From assembly GCF_052056485.1 (NCBI RefSeq), contig NZ_CP183948.1:4774001-4838000 (forward strand): a DNA stretch of 64,000 nucleotides. Direction: 5' to 3'. The notes under the pieces were generated by a model. That model searched no databases, was not told the DNA's origin, and saw only the letters and a list, made by a program, of their open reading frames with translations. Below are positions 16,888 through 25,065 of the stretch, in pieces; the stretch's first letter is position 1, and every line of letters starts with the position of its first letter. This DNA comes from Paenibacillus_AQ nitricinens (GTDB lineage Bacteria; Bacillota; Bacilli; Paenibacillales; Paenibacillaceae). A program made the position numbers and the translations under genes.

Positions 16888-17436
16888 CTATTCCACTCGA
16901 CTTTTGAAGCTTGGAGACTGCGTAAGGTTAGCAATATATACAGACACATCCGCAACCGGAATACCGGTTGTCTCCTGCACAAAATCATGCACCTGACGTT
17001 GCACTTCTGTGGTTAGCAGCGGCAATGAATGTTCACCATCCACTACTGCGCGGATTGTAATTTCAAGGCCCGCCTGAGAAACGCGAATACGCGATTTGAG
17101 ATCTCTGATTCCCTTCACTTTACCGGCAGCCTTCAAACTCAGATTCTCAATGGTCTCCACTGAAATCTGGATATCCCCATACTCCGTACGCTGATCAACA
17201 GAAGGTAAAGAAGCGCGATCACGACGCAAAGAGATGTAGAAAAATCGGATGCTCAGAAGGAACAAGACAACTGCTACTACAATTGCAGTAATATAAGCTG
17301 CTGGTCCATTCTCAATCTCCAAAGTTTTAGGAATAGCACCGCTCAAGAGGAGGATGGCAATAACAGATAATATTCCGATACTTAAGCTGTAGACAAACAG
17401 CAAAAGTCTGTCCAAAATTTTTGCCACGAGTCTCAT
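16888..17436 (-). CDS. amaP: Alkaline shock response membrane anchor AmaP
   Basis: A 182-aa protein with two N-terminal membrane helices (about 10-30 and 45-67). The soluble domain resembles the Asp23 fold (YGDIQISVETIENLSLKAA, ending IPVADVSVYIANL) and recruits Asp23-type proteins to the membrane. The ATG at 17436 is only 2 nt from AAGGAGG; a GTG at 17427 with 11-nt spacing is an alternative. It follows asp23 and precedes DUF2273. Confidence 0.9.
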   Translation of the reverse strand: MRLVAKILDRLLLFVYSLSIGILSVIAILLLSGAIPKTLEIENGPAAYITAIVVAVVLFLLSIRFFYISLRRDRASLPSVDQRTEYGDIQISVETIENLSLKAAGKVKGIRDLKSRIRVSQAGLEITIRAVVDGEHSLPLLTTEVQRQVHDFVQETTGIPVADVSVYIANLTQSPSFKSRVE

Positions 17437-17454
17437 AACCTCCTTAAATTAGAG

Positions 17455-17484
17455 TAAACCCTCGACTTTGCTGTCGGGGGTTTA
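17455..17484 (-). terminator. Intercistronic hairpin between asp23 and amaP
   Basis: TAAACCCTCGAC and GTCGGGGGTTTA form a 12-bp stem with one mismatch around a 6-nt loop, 17 bp after asp23. No long T-tract follows. It could lower amaP expression relative to asp23 or protect the asp23 mRNA 3' end. Confidence 0.6.
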
Positions 17485-17501
17485 TGGAAGAACGACGACT
17501 G

Positions 17502-17918
17502 TTATTTCACGCGAAGAATCGTTTCAGCTTCCTCGTTCTTGTCGACAGTGTTGTTGTTCTTGAACTGTACATCATGAATATGCACATTCACTTCCACAAC
17601 AGTCAGACCAGTCATAGTCTCGATGGAACGCTTAACATTACGCTGAATTTCAGCAGCCACTTCAGGAAGACGGTTACCATATTCAATGATTACAGAAACA
17701 TCCACTGCAGCTTCGCGTTGTCCAACCTCTACTTTAACTCCTTTAGACAAGTTCTTACGTCCGAGAAGCTCAACAATACCACCGGCGAAACCACCGCTCA
17801 TGCCAGCTACACCTTTAACCTCAACGGTCGCTAAACCTGCGATCACCTCGATCACTTCAGGAGCAATCTGGATCTCACCGATTTCTGTCCGTTCGTATTC
17901 TGTCGGCAATGTACTCAT
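17502..17918 (-). CDS. Asp23/Gls24 family envelope stress protein
   Basis: A 138-aa protein (YqhY/Asp23 type) linked to envelope homeostasis. It has the family core IQIAPEVIEVIAGLA with GVAGMSGGF, then VDVSVIIEYGNRLPEVAAEI and EVNVHIHDVQF. The ATG at 17918 (MSTLPTEYER) is preferred to the upstream ATG at 17942 because it fits the family start. In many Firmicutes this gene follows accBC and influences acetyl-CoA carboxylase; the same neighbourhood is seen here. Confidence 0.93.
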   Translation of the reverse strand: MSTLPTEYERTEIGEIQIAPEVIEVIAGLATVEVKGVAGMSGGFAGGIVELLGRKNLSKGVKVEVGQREAAVDVSVIIEYGNRLPEVAAEIQRNVKRSIETMTGLTVVEVNVHIHDVQFKNNNTVDKNEEAETILRVK

Positions 17919-17987
17919 TTTAGACTTCACACCTTTCAACAAAGATTCTCATAAATTCAAGCGTAAAGCACGTCTCTTATTAAACAT

Positions 17988-18016
17988 ACTATATCATTTG
18001 ACGAACTTTATGACAA
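17988..18016 (-). promoter_or_regulatory. Sigma-A type promoter for asp23
   Basis: On the minus strand TTGTCA (18011-18016) and TATAGT (17988-17993) are 17 bp apart, 70 bp before the asp23 start. Confidence 0.6.
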
Positions 18017-18032
18017 ACAAAGCGAAGTCGTC

Positions 18033-19376
18033 CTAAATTTCATACTCTTCCAGAAACTTGATGTCAAAATTACCATCCAGAAATACAGGATGCTCCAACA
18101 GTTTCTGGTGGAAAGGGATCGTAGTATGGATTCCCTCCACGGCAAATTCAGCCAAGGCGCGCTTCATCTTTGCAATCGCTTCCTGACGTGTGGGTGCCCA
18201 TACAATCAGCTTTGCAATCATAGAATCATAGAAAGGGGAAATCGTATAACCAGGGTACGCCGCGCTGTCTACACGAACACCAAGACCTCCAGGCGGCAAA
18301 TAAAAGCCGATTTTACCTGGTGAAGGCATAAAATTACGCTCTGGATCTTCCGCATTGATACGGCATTCAATCGACCAGCCATTAATCTCGATATCTTCCT
18401 GTGTAAAGGACAAAGGATTTCCTTCTGCAACCGAAATCATTTCCTTGATCAAATCCACACCCGTAACCATTTCCGTTACCGGATGCTCTACCTGAATACG
18501 AGTATTCATCTCCATGAAGTAGAACTGTCCATCCGGTCCAAGCAAGAATTCAAGCGTTCCTGCTCCCGAATAATTCACTGCGAGTGCTGCACGAACTGCT
18601 GCATTCCCCATCGCTTCACGGATATCCGGTGTAAGTACAGAACAAGGTGCCTCTTCAATCAGCTTTTGGCGACGACGCTGTACGGAGCAGTCGCGTTCAC
18701 CTAAATGCACTACATTACCATGCTTATCTGCAATAATTTGAATTTCTACGTGCTTCATACCTGTAAGGTACTTTTCCAAATATACACCAGCGTTGCCGAA
18801 CGCCTTCTGCGCTTCCTGTTGTGCAGCAGTAATCTGCTTCACCAATGATTCCTCGTCCTCAGCAATCCGGATGCCCTTACCCCCGCCACCTGCGGTAGCC
18901 TTAACGATAATCGGGTATCCGATATCACGGCCCAGCATGACGGCTTCCTCAACATCACCTACAAGGCCTTCTGAGCCCGGGATGATCGGAACTCCAGCCA
19001 GCTTCATGGTTTCCTTCGCCACAGCTTTATCACCCATACGGTTGATTGCATCTGGAGATGGCCCAATGAAGATAATATTGCAAGATTCACAAATCTCTGC
19101 AAAATCTGCATTCTCAGCTAAAAATCCATAACCAGGATGGATGGCATCACATTCTGTTAAGGTAGCTACACTCATAATATTTGTAAAGTTCAGATAGCTG
19201 TCCTTGGACGGCATCGGACCGATGCAGTAAGCTTCATCAGCCAACCGGACATGAAGTGAATCCCGGTCGGGTTCCGAATAGACCGCGACGGTGGAAATGC
19301 CCAGTTCTCGGCAGGCCCTAATAATGCGGACCGCGATTTCGCCGCGGTTGGCAATCAACACTTTTTGAATGTTCAT
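18033..19376 (-). CDS. accC: Biotin carboxylase AccC
   Basis: ATP-grasp enzyme of 447 aa that carboxylates biotin on AccB, the first half-reaction of acetyl-CoA carboxylase in fatty acid synthesis. It has the N-terminal IANRGEIAVRIIRACRELG, the glycine loop KATAGGGGKGIRI, the HLGERDCSVQRRRQKL region and MNTRIQVEHPVTE with the catalytic Arg and Glu. The ATG at 19376 follows GGGAGG. It lies directly downstream of accB. Confidence 0.98.
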   Translation of the reverse strand: MNIQKVLIANRGEIAVRIIRACRELGISTVAVYSEPDRDSLHVRLADEAYCIGPMPSKDSYLNFTNIMSVATLTECDAIHPGYGFLAENADFAEICESCNIIFIGPSPDAINRMGDKAVAKETMKLAGVPIIPGSEGLVGDVEEAVMLGRDIGYPIIVKATAGGGGKGIRIAEDEESLVKQITAAQQEAQKAFGNAGVYLEKYLTGMKHVEIQIIADKHGNVVHLGERDCSVQRRRQKLIEEAPCSVLTPDIREAMGNAAVRAALAVNYSGAGTLEFLLGPDGQFYFMEMNTRIQVEHPVTEMVTGVDLIKEMISVAEGNPLSFTQEDIEINGWSIECRINAEDPERNFMPSPGKIGFYLPPGGLGVRVDSAAYPGYTISPFYDSMIAKLIVWAPTRQEAIAKMKRALAEFAVEGIHTTIPFHQKLLEHPVFLDGNFDIKFLEEYEI

Positions 19377-19430
19377 GCGTTTCCTCCCAAAGTTTTGCGA
19401 AGCTTCCGCTCCATAAGTAATCTGCGGTAT

Positions 19431-19940
19431 TTATTCCGGTTTAACCAAGAATAGGGGTTGACCGTATTCTACAAGCTGACCATTCTCTGCCAGTACGGAC
19501 ACGATTTCACCTTTAATCTCCGCTTCCAGCTCATTCATCAGCTTCATCGCTTCGATAATGCATACCGTTGTTTTCTCACCAACACGGTCTCCAACATTAA
19601 CGAAGGACGCCATTTCCGGAGAAGCGGCACTATAAAATGTTCCCACCATTGGAGATACAATTTTATGTAGTTTGCCTTCTGCGGCGGCTTGTGGCTGCTG
19701 CGCTGGAGGAACCTCACTGATTACTGGATAGGACACTTGCTGCACGCTCTGCGGCTGCGGGGCAGGCGTAAAGGGATAGGCATTATAAGGAGTCGCCTGT
19801 ACTGCTGTTCCATCAGCTTCAGGGCGATCCGGTTTGCGAATTGCAAGCTTCATTCCTTCGCTTTCGATCTCCAACTCATGTACAGAGGAGGTCTGGTCCA
19901 GCAATTTAATTAATTCCTTAATTTCGCTCAACTTGAACAT
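19431..19940 (-). CDS. accB: Biotin carboxyl carrier protein AccB
   Basis: Carrier of 169 aa. The N-terminal helical part is followed by a Pro/Ala/Gln-rich flexible linker (about 45-85). The C-terminal biotinyl domain has CIIEAMKLMNELEAE, with the biotinylated Lys in EAMKLM. The ATG at 19940 lies downstream of GGAGTGAAC. It is transcribed with accC. Confidence 0.97.
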   Translation of the reverse strand: MFKLSEIKELIKLLDQTSSVHELEIESEGMKLAIRKPDRPEADGTAVQATPYNAYPFTPAPQPQSVQQVSYPVISEVPPAQQPQAAAEGKLHKIVSPMVGTFYSAASPEMASFVNVGDRVGEKTTVCIIEAMKLMNELEAEIKGEIVSVLAENGQLVEYGQPLFLVKPE

Positions 19941-20028
19941 ACATTAGTTCACTCCTTCAGCTTTCTCTCGAAGCCACTTCTTAAGCGGACAAGATAACTT
20001 TATGTATTATATCATAAACGCTAGAAAT

Positions 20029-20060
20029 GGAAAGAGCCCGGGAGAACCCGAGCTCTTTCG
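20029..20060 (-). terminator. spoIIIA operon terminator
   Basis: GGAAAGAGCCCGGG and CCCGAGCTCTTTC form a strong stem with an AGAA loop, 28 bp after spoIIIAH. The T-tract is short, but the stem is very stable. Confidence 0.7.
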
Positions 20061-20087
20061 TCATATTCCCTATAATTTCACGTCTTA

Positions 20088-20984
20088 TTATTTCTCGGAA
20101 ACATACTGAACACTAACTTTATCCTGAGACACACTCAGTTCTTTCATTACGAGATCAACGATGCTAACCGCTTGTTTTACATCCAGCTTGTCACTCAGTA
20201 CGACTACTTTATAGCTGTCCCCAGCTTCTTCCTTCACGATGGCTTCCCCATATTTTTGTTGAAGCTGTTCTTCAATGCCCGTAATTTTAGATTCTTTTTC
20301 TTCAAGGTTAAGGAGCTGTTCTTGAGCAACTGCGTTATCAGCAGGCGTCTTCTCCATGTCGTTAATCAAAGCGAGTAAGTCTTGTTGGCTCTTTAGATTC
20401 TTTTGTTCACGTTCATACAGGTAGTTAGTGAACATGCTGCTCGCCGATACACTTTGTGAAGCTACTTCATCCAGGATTTCTTTATCATTCTTAGCAGGGG
20501 TTTTGGATGTTGTAGTAGCCGCTGTATCCTTAGCTGCCGTATCATTAGTTACTGTATCCTTAGCTGCTGTGTCAGAAGTTTTACTGGAGTCTTTTGCAGC
20601 AGTGTCCGTCGAAGCTTTCTCAGAGTTACCGCTGTCTGCTGCTTTACTGCTATCATCCTTAACCGCTGTAGTTGCACTGTCATCAGTAGTTGCAGTGGTT
20701 GCACTATCGTCAGCGGCTTTAGTGCTGCTAGCGTTATCTACAACGCCTTCATCAGCAACTACATCTCCTTGACTAACCACTTCATTCACTACGATACCTT
20801 TGTCGCCAACCGTTGGTAACGCTGCGTTTGCTGTGTCTTTTTTCAGAGAATCCACCTGCATTGTCCCTGCCGTGTCTTTTGGAACCGATGCACCTGAATC
20901 TTCAGTAAATAAATAGTATGCCGAGAGTACAACCATCAAACTGAGCATAGAAACCAACCATATTGTTTGTCTTTTGCCGTTCAT
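20088..20984 (-). CDS. spoIIIAH: SpoIIIAH, mother-cell component of the feeding tube
   Basis: Forms a ring in the mother-cell membrane that binds SpoIIQ across the intermembrane space. It has an N-terminal membrane helix (residues 7-25, IWLVSMLSLMVVLSAYYLF). A long Ala/Asp/Thr/Ser-rich low-complexity linker (about 70-170) contains many AAKDT and DDSATT units. The C-terminal ring-building domain ends with KLDVKQAVSIVDLVM. At 298 aa it is much longer than the B. subtilis protein (218 aa); the linker explains the difference. It is the last gene of the spoIIIA operon. Confidence 0.95.
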   Translation of the reverse strand: MNGKRQTIWLVSMLSLMVVLSAYYLFTEDSGASVPKDTAGTMQVDSLKKDTANAALPTVGDKGIVVNEVVSQGDVVADEGVVDNASSTKAADDSATTATTDDSATTAVKDDSSKAADSGNSEKASTDTAAKDSSKTSDTAAKDTVTNDTAAKDTAATTTSKTPAKNDKEILDEVASQSVSASSMFTNYLYEREQKNLKSQQDLLALINDMEKTPADNAVAQEQLLNLEEKESKITGIEEQLQQKYGEAIVKEEAGDSYKVVVLSDKLDVKQAVSIVDLVMKELSVSQDKVSVQYVSEK

Positions 20985-21051
20985 TTCTTATTCCTCCTAA
21001 AATTTAATCTAGTGGCTGCTTCGGAAGCACTCACTTCTTGACTTTCTCCTG

Positions 21052-21693
21052 CTACTCTTGTTTGCGTGGTACTACTGAAATCCGCTGAATCGGAACATAC
21101 AAGCCTTTTTCGATAGCCTGCTCTATGAGTCCACGGACAACCTTGTTCTCTGCCCCTTTGGCAACTACCAGTACGCCACGAACCTGAGGCTTAATCCGCT
21201 TCGTCACAATAGGTGTCTCATCGCCCGATTGTGAGTAGGTTACGATTTCGCCATCCCTTGTATATTGCGTCGTGTGACGTTTACCACCACTGGCATCCGT
21301 CTCTTCACTAAGTTGCTGGGAGTCGTTCATATTGCGCACCACGACAATTTCTTCTGTTGACTCCACGGTAACCATAATATCGACGGTACCGACGCCAACG
21401 ATTTTCTCCAAAATCTCCTTCATTCGGTTCTCCATCGCCAGTTCAATGCTTTCGAATGAATTGCTTGTTGTTGGATCACTCTGCACCAGCGCCGTTTGGG
21501 AGGACTGATTCTGCGGTGGCTCACGCCCCGTATTCTCGTTATCAATCTTCTTCACATTGACGAAGGAATTAAACAGCATAATCGCTGCGCCCAGCAGACC
21601 CAGAATGATTAGCCAGCGAAAAGTATGACTTCTCTTCGGACTGCCAGCCCCACCCCCAGCCCATTGCTCCAGCTTTTTCAGCCAATTGCCCAC
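21052..21693 (-). CDS. spoIIIAG: SpoIIIAG
   Basis: Ring-forming channel protein of 213 aa. One membrane helix (about 26-44) follows a basic N-terminus. The soluble part has the ring-building domain (LEKIVGVGTVDIMVTVES, then KPQVRGVLVVAKGAENK). The start is GTG at 21693 with GGAGG upstream. It lies between spoIIIAF and spoIIIAH. Confidence 0.95.
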   Translation of the reverse strand: MGNWLKKLEQWAGGGAGSPKRSHTFRWLIILGLLGAAIMLFNSFVNVKKIDNENTGREPPQNQSSQTALVQSDPTTSNSFESIELAMENRMKEILEKIVGVGTVDIMVTVESTEEIVVVRNMNDSQQLSEETDASGGKRHTTQYTRDGEIVTYSQSGDETPIVTKRIKPQVRGVLVVAKGAENKVVRGLIEQAIEKGLYVPIQRISVVPRKQE

Positions 21694-21733
21694 TCCTATC
21701 CCTCCTAACCTTGATCGTTTAGAAGCTACAGAC

Positions 21734-22495
21734 TCATAACTTGACGTTATTCACAACGCCGCCATCCACTTGGATTACTTTGGGATCCAAATCCCATTTT
21801 TGTTCCAACAGCTTTACGATGGACTCCGTTTCACTTGAAGATGTGTTATTTTCTGTTACATTTCCGTTCACTGCTTTGGGCTCATCTGCAGAAGCTGATC
21901 CATTCTCTGGATTCGTTCCGATCTTTACTTCTACAGGCTCTACAGGAGCGATTGCAATTGGCGGAGCAGCGGCTGCGCCGGAAGTACCGGAAGCTCCTAT
22001 GGAATTAGCTGTTGCTTGGGACATTGAGACCTTCACTGCGGAGATGACAGGAACATCTTCATTACCAGAGCCGCCGGATTTCCCCATGCCGAGCGTTACA
22101 GTGACATTAACCCCGCGTTTTCCGGTCTCGCTGATGATCTGCTCCCTCATTTGCTCAGCAACCTCTTCTGCGGCCAGCTTTAGGCTTTGATCCTGGCGCC
22201 CTTGTGCAAGCTTCTGACCATCTGCCAGAATCTTTTCCAAAGAGGGATCTCCACTTCCCCCTCCTGTGAACAAGCCTCCTTCTTTCTCCTGACGACCCAT
22301 GGCTATACTCAGCTCGGCTATGGCGTCACCTTTAAGGAGAGAAACGATTGGGCTAAGCATGGTAAGTAAGATCAGGAGGCTCAGCACCAGCCTTGCATAC
22401 CGCTCCATGGACTTACTCGGAAGGAGTAACTCAACGAACGATGCCAACAATACGACAAGAATGATCTCCCGCAGCCATCCTCCTAACCAGCTCAT
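21734..22495 (-). CDS. spoIIIAF: SpoIIIAF
   Basis: Stage III sporulation membrane protein of 253 aa. Two membrane helices (about 8-25 and 33-52) precede a long soluble region. Its C-terminal end (IVKLLEQKWDLDPKVIQV) fits the ring-building fold found in the family. The middle is Gly/Ser/Asn-rich. The ATG at 22495 follows AGGAGGAAAAA. The upstream 150 bp are repeats, so spacing to spoIIIAE is unusually large for this operon. Confidence 0.93.
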   Translation of the reverse strand: MSWLGGWLREIILVVLLASFVELLLPSKSMERYARLVLSLLILLTMLSPIVSLLKGDAIAELSIAMGRQEKEGGLFTGGGSGDPSLEKILADGQKLAQGRQDQSLKLAAEEVAEQMREQIISETGKRGVNVTVTLGMGKSGGSGNEDVPVISAVKVSMSQATANSIGASGTSGAAAAPPIAIAPVEPVEVKIGTNPENGSASADEPKAVNGNVTENNTSSSETESIVKLLEQKWDLDPKVIQVDGGVVNNVKL

Positions 22496-22510
22496 TTTTT
22501 CCTCCTAAAA

Positions 22511-22653
22511 GTTTTGTTAGCATAGCCTTCAGCGAATTCACTTCGTACAAAACTCACTCCGAAAGCACCCGCTAAGTTTTGTTAGCATAGCCTTCGCGAA
22601 TTTACTTCGTACAAAACTCACTCCGAAAGCACCCGCTAAGTTTTGTCAGCAGA
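22511..22653. repeat. Two and a part tandem copies of a 65-bp intergenic repeat
   Basis: Copies at 22511-22575 and 22576-22639 are nearly identical (GTTTTGTTAGCATAGCCTTC ... TACAAAACTCACTCCGAAAGCACCCGCTAA, split here by the variable centre), and a third begins at 22640. It is the same family as 8651-8770 (shared GTTTTGT-AGC, CAAAACT and CGGAAGCA parts). It lies inside the spoIIIA operon, between spoIIIAE and spoIIIAF, and its end merges with the spoIIIAF ribosome-binding site (ACAAAACTTTTAGGAGG on the minus strand). Confidence 0.8.
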
Positions 22654-22654
22654 T

Positions 22655-23890
22655 TCACCTCATCATGACGGTTAAATTGCCAGCGGTTAGCATGATCGTG
22701 ACGGCCATAAAAAACATTAACGATACCGCTGCCAAAGCTGCGAATACGTACACCATGCTTTTTCCGATCGTCTGGAGGCAGACCACAATCGGCGTCTCTC
22801 CTAAGGGCTGCATTACAGCAGCAGCTACATTGTAGATCAGAGCAAGCACCAGGATTTTGATCGCTGGAAAAGCACAAAGGAACAAAATGATAATGACACC
22901 GGATAGCCCAATGGCGTTCTTCACCAGGAGTGAAGCTGAGATCACTGTGTCTGTTGCATCCGCGAACATTTTTCCGATGACCGGAACAAAGTTGCCTGTA
23001 ATATATTTAGCGGCCCTGATCGTAACCCCATCTGTCACTGAACTCGTAATTCCCCTGACTGAAATCACACCGAGGAACACAGTGAGCAGTACTCCTAGTA
23101 ATCCAGCTCCGATATTTCTTAGCAGATTCGCCAACTGGGTCAGCTTGTATTTCTCCGACAGTGCACTCACGAGATGTAGCACCGCTGAAAAGAATAATAG
23201 TGGAAAGACAATGGTATGGATCAGTGTGCCAACGGTATGAATCATAAAAACAATTAGTGGATGTGTGACCGAGACGGTAACAACGTTCCCCATGGAAGCC
23301 AGTAACGCGAACAGTAGCGGAATCATGGCCATCATAAAATCAATCATCCGGTCGATAGCATCCTTCGCATAACCTATAGCGATATTGAAGCTGTTCACGG
23401 CAATAACGAGCACTACCATATAGCAGAGCGTATAAGCCACCTTGCTGACCGTTTTTCGCTCAAAAGCGGTTTGTAGCGTCTCCAGTATCATGCTGAGCAC
23501 ACTGACCATGACAATCGTGACCAGCAGCCTTCCGTTGTACAACACCTCATGCCACATAAAACCAAGTAGCCCAGATAATACACCTTGCAAGCTGAGTCCC
23601 TTATCCCCTGGAAGCAGCATGTCCATAAGTGATGGTGTTGCCCCGTCTGGAAAAAAACCTCCGTAATCCTTCATCAGTTGATCCCAGTACGACTCCACCT
23701 TATCTGTTGGCAGATTGTTCACCTGACCCTTGACCCACTGGTCTACCGGGGAGGCATTAACGCCCGATCCTGACGCTGGAGAAGCTATGGCCACTTGAGC
23801 TGTACCTGCAAACCATAGAATGAAGAAGCATGGGAGCAGCAACAGTATTATTTTAAATTTTGGAGGACGAAAAACACTGCACTCTTGCAT
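22655..23890 (-). CDS. spoIIIAE: SpoIIIAE
   Basis: Polytopic membrane protein of 411 aa, the largest membrane subunit of the SpoIIIA complex. It has a signal-like N-terminus (about 12-34) and then at least seven hydrophobic helices. The family-typical YWDQLMKDYGGFFPDG lies before the first inner helices. The ATG at 23890 follows GGGAGGAG. It is transcribed after spoIIIAD. Confidence 0.95.
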   Translation of the reverse strand: MQECSVFRPPKFKIILLLLPCFFILWFAGTAQVAIASPASGSGVNASPVDQWVKGQVNNLPTDKVESYWDQLMKDYGGFFPDGATPSLMDMLLPGDKGLSLQGVLSGLLGFMWHEVLYNGRLLVTIVMVSVLSMILETLQTAFERKTVSKVAYTLCYMVVLVIAVNSFNIAIGYAKDAIDRMIDFMMAMIPLLFALLASMGNVVTVSVTHPLIVFMIHTVGTLIHTIVFPLLFFSAVLHLVSALSEKYKLTQLANLLRNIGAGLLGVLLTVFLGVISVRGITSSVTDGVTIRAAKYITGNFVPVIGKMFADATDTVISASLLVKNAIGLSGVIIILFLCAFPAIKILVLALIYNVAAAVMQPLGETPIVVCLQTIGKSMVYVFAALAAVSLMFFMAVTIMLTAGNLTVMMR

Positions 23891-23932
23891 AACTTCTCCT
23901 CCCTAATCGTTGCTTAGCTTCCTTCAATTGCT

Positions 23933-24322
23933 TTAAGCAGGTAGCAGCTTCATGACCGTTTCAATAATGATGCTGATAATGGGTACAGCTAGTACCATAA
24001 TGAGGACTTTTCCGGCGAGCTCTATTTTGGAAGCAATCGATTCCTGCCCAGCATCACGCACGATCTGTGCTCCAAATTCAGCGATATATGAAATTCCGAT
24101 GATTTTGAACACGGTCTTTAAATAGATCATTTCCATCCCCGATGACTCTGCCACCCGCTCCAGTGTGGAAAGTATCATTCCAATCTTGCCGATTAGAAAC
24201 AGGAAGATCAGAATCCCTGTGGCAGTAGCGAGGAGAAAGGCAAACATCGGTTTTTGTTCCTTCAGCACGAGAATCAATATGGTCGATATCAGCCCTATTC
24301 CAACAACTTGAATGATCTCCAT
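23933..24322 (-). CDS. spoIIIAD: SpoIIIAD
   Basis: Small membrane protein of 129 aa with four hydrophobic helices, distantly similar to SpoIIIAC (shared pattern EIIQVVGIGLISTILI and KIIGISYIAEFGAQIVRDAG). The ATG at 24322 is 7 bp after spoIIIAC, with a weak ribosome-binding site (ATAGGCG), so translation is probably coupled. Confidence 0.95.
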   Translation of the reverse strand: MEIIQVVGIGLISTILILVLKEQKPMFAFLLATATGILIFLFLIGKIGMILSTLERVAESSGMEMIYLKTVFKIIGISYIAEFGAQIVRDAGQESIASKIELAGKVLIMVLAVPIISIIIETVMKLLPA

Positions 24323-24329
24323 AGCACGC

Positions 24330-24533
24330 CTATTGAAAAAGAAAGATCGTTTTTATTTCCTGCAGCAGTCCGTCCAGCATTCGAATAACCATAAATAGCA
24401 CGACGACGAACCCGATTACGGTAACCCAATGTGCGAAATCTTCTTTTCCCATCTGTTTAAGCACCGTGTGTATCATGGCGATAATTATGCCAATGCCGGC
24501 AATTTGAAAAATCGCATTGACTTCAATATTCAT
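24330..24533 (-). CDS. spoIIIAC: SpoIIIAC
   Basis: A 67-aa protein with two membrane helices (IFQIAGIGIIIAMIHTVLK and WVTVIGFVVVLFMVIRML). The ATG at 24533 follows GAGGTG; a GTG at 24542 lies within that site. Size and sequence match the family (68 aa in B. subtilis). Confidence 0.95.
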   Translation of the reverse strand: MNIEVNAIFQIAGIGIIIAMIHTVLKQMGKEDFAHWVTVIGFVVVLFMVIRMLDGLLQEIKTIFLFQ

Positions 24534-24546
24534 TCCTGGCACCTCG

Positions 24547-25065
24547 CTAAAAGATCAAAATGACGATCAATGCTCCAAGCAGCAGACCCAGGCTTTTACT
24601 CAATTTTTCATATTTGCCTTGATCCTCTCTGGCCACCGACTCCTCCTGCTTCAATTGCTGCAATGCTAACGCGATATGAGTGCTCTGATTGGACCTATCG
24701 CTTGTACCGAGAGTACAACTGAGCTGGCGGAGAATCTCTTTTTCTGTCCCCTTCAATGCGGTAGACTTCCAATGCGACTCCATAGCCCTCTGAATGGCAT
24801 CCTGGGCGCTTCGGTCATGGGGTGGGCTCATCTCCTCAGCTGTTTTAACAAACAACGTTTTGAGCGGTTCCTTCGACTGAATCCCTATACGCCGCATAGC
24901 TTCAGGCAATGGGGTAAAGCCATACATAATTTCTGTTTCCAGCCGCTGTAGCGCTGCTATTAAGCCTCTGATATGTCTTGGCCTGTCTGCATATTGTTTT
25001 GCAAATTGTAGCCCTGCCAGCGTACCAGCCAGCACAATCAGAACGGCACCAAATAGCTTAAGCAT
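24547..25065 (-). CDS. spoIIIAB: SpoIIIAB
   Basis: A 172-aa protein with a membrane helix at each end (about 2-20 and 155-171) and a helical cytoplasmic middle rich in charged residues (RLETEIMYGFTPLPEAMRRI). The ATG at 25065 follows AGGTGG; the first bases overlap the spoIIIAA 3' end by 8 nt. The family resembles GspF-type platform proteins. Confidence 0.94.
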   Translation of the reverse strand: MLKLFGAVLIVLAGTLAGLQFAKQYADRPRHIRGLIAALQRLETEIMYGFTPLPEAMRRIGIQSKEPLKTLFVKTAEEMSPPHDRSAQDAIQRAMESHWKSTALKGTEKEILRQLSCTLGTSDRSNQSTHIALALQQLKQEESVAREDQGKYEKLSKSLGLLLGALIVILIF

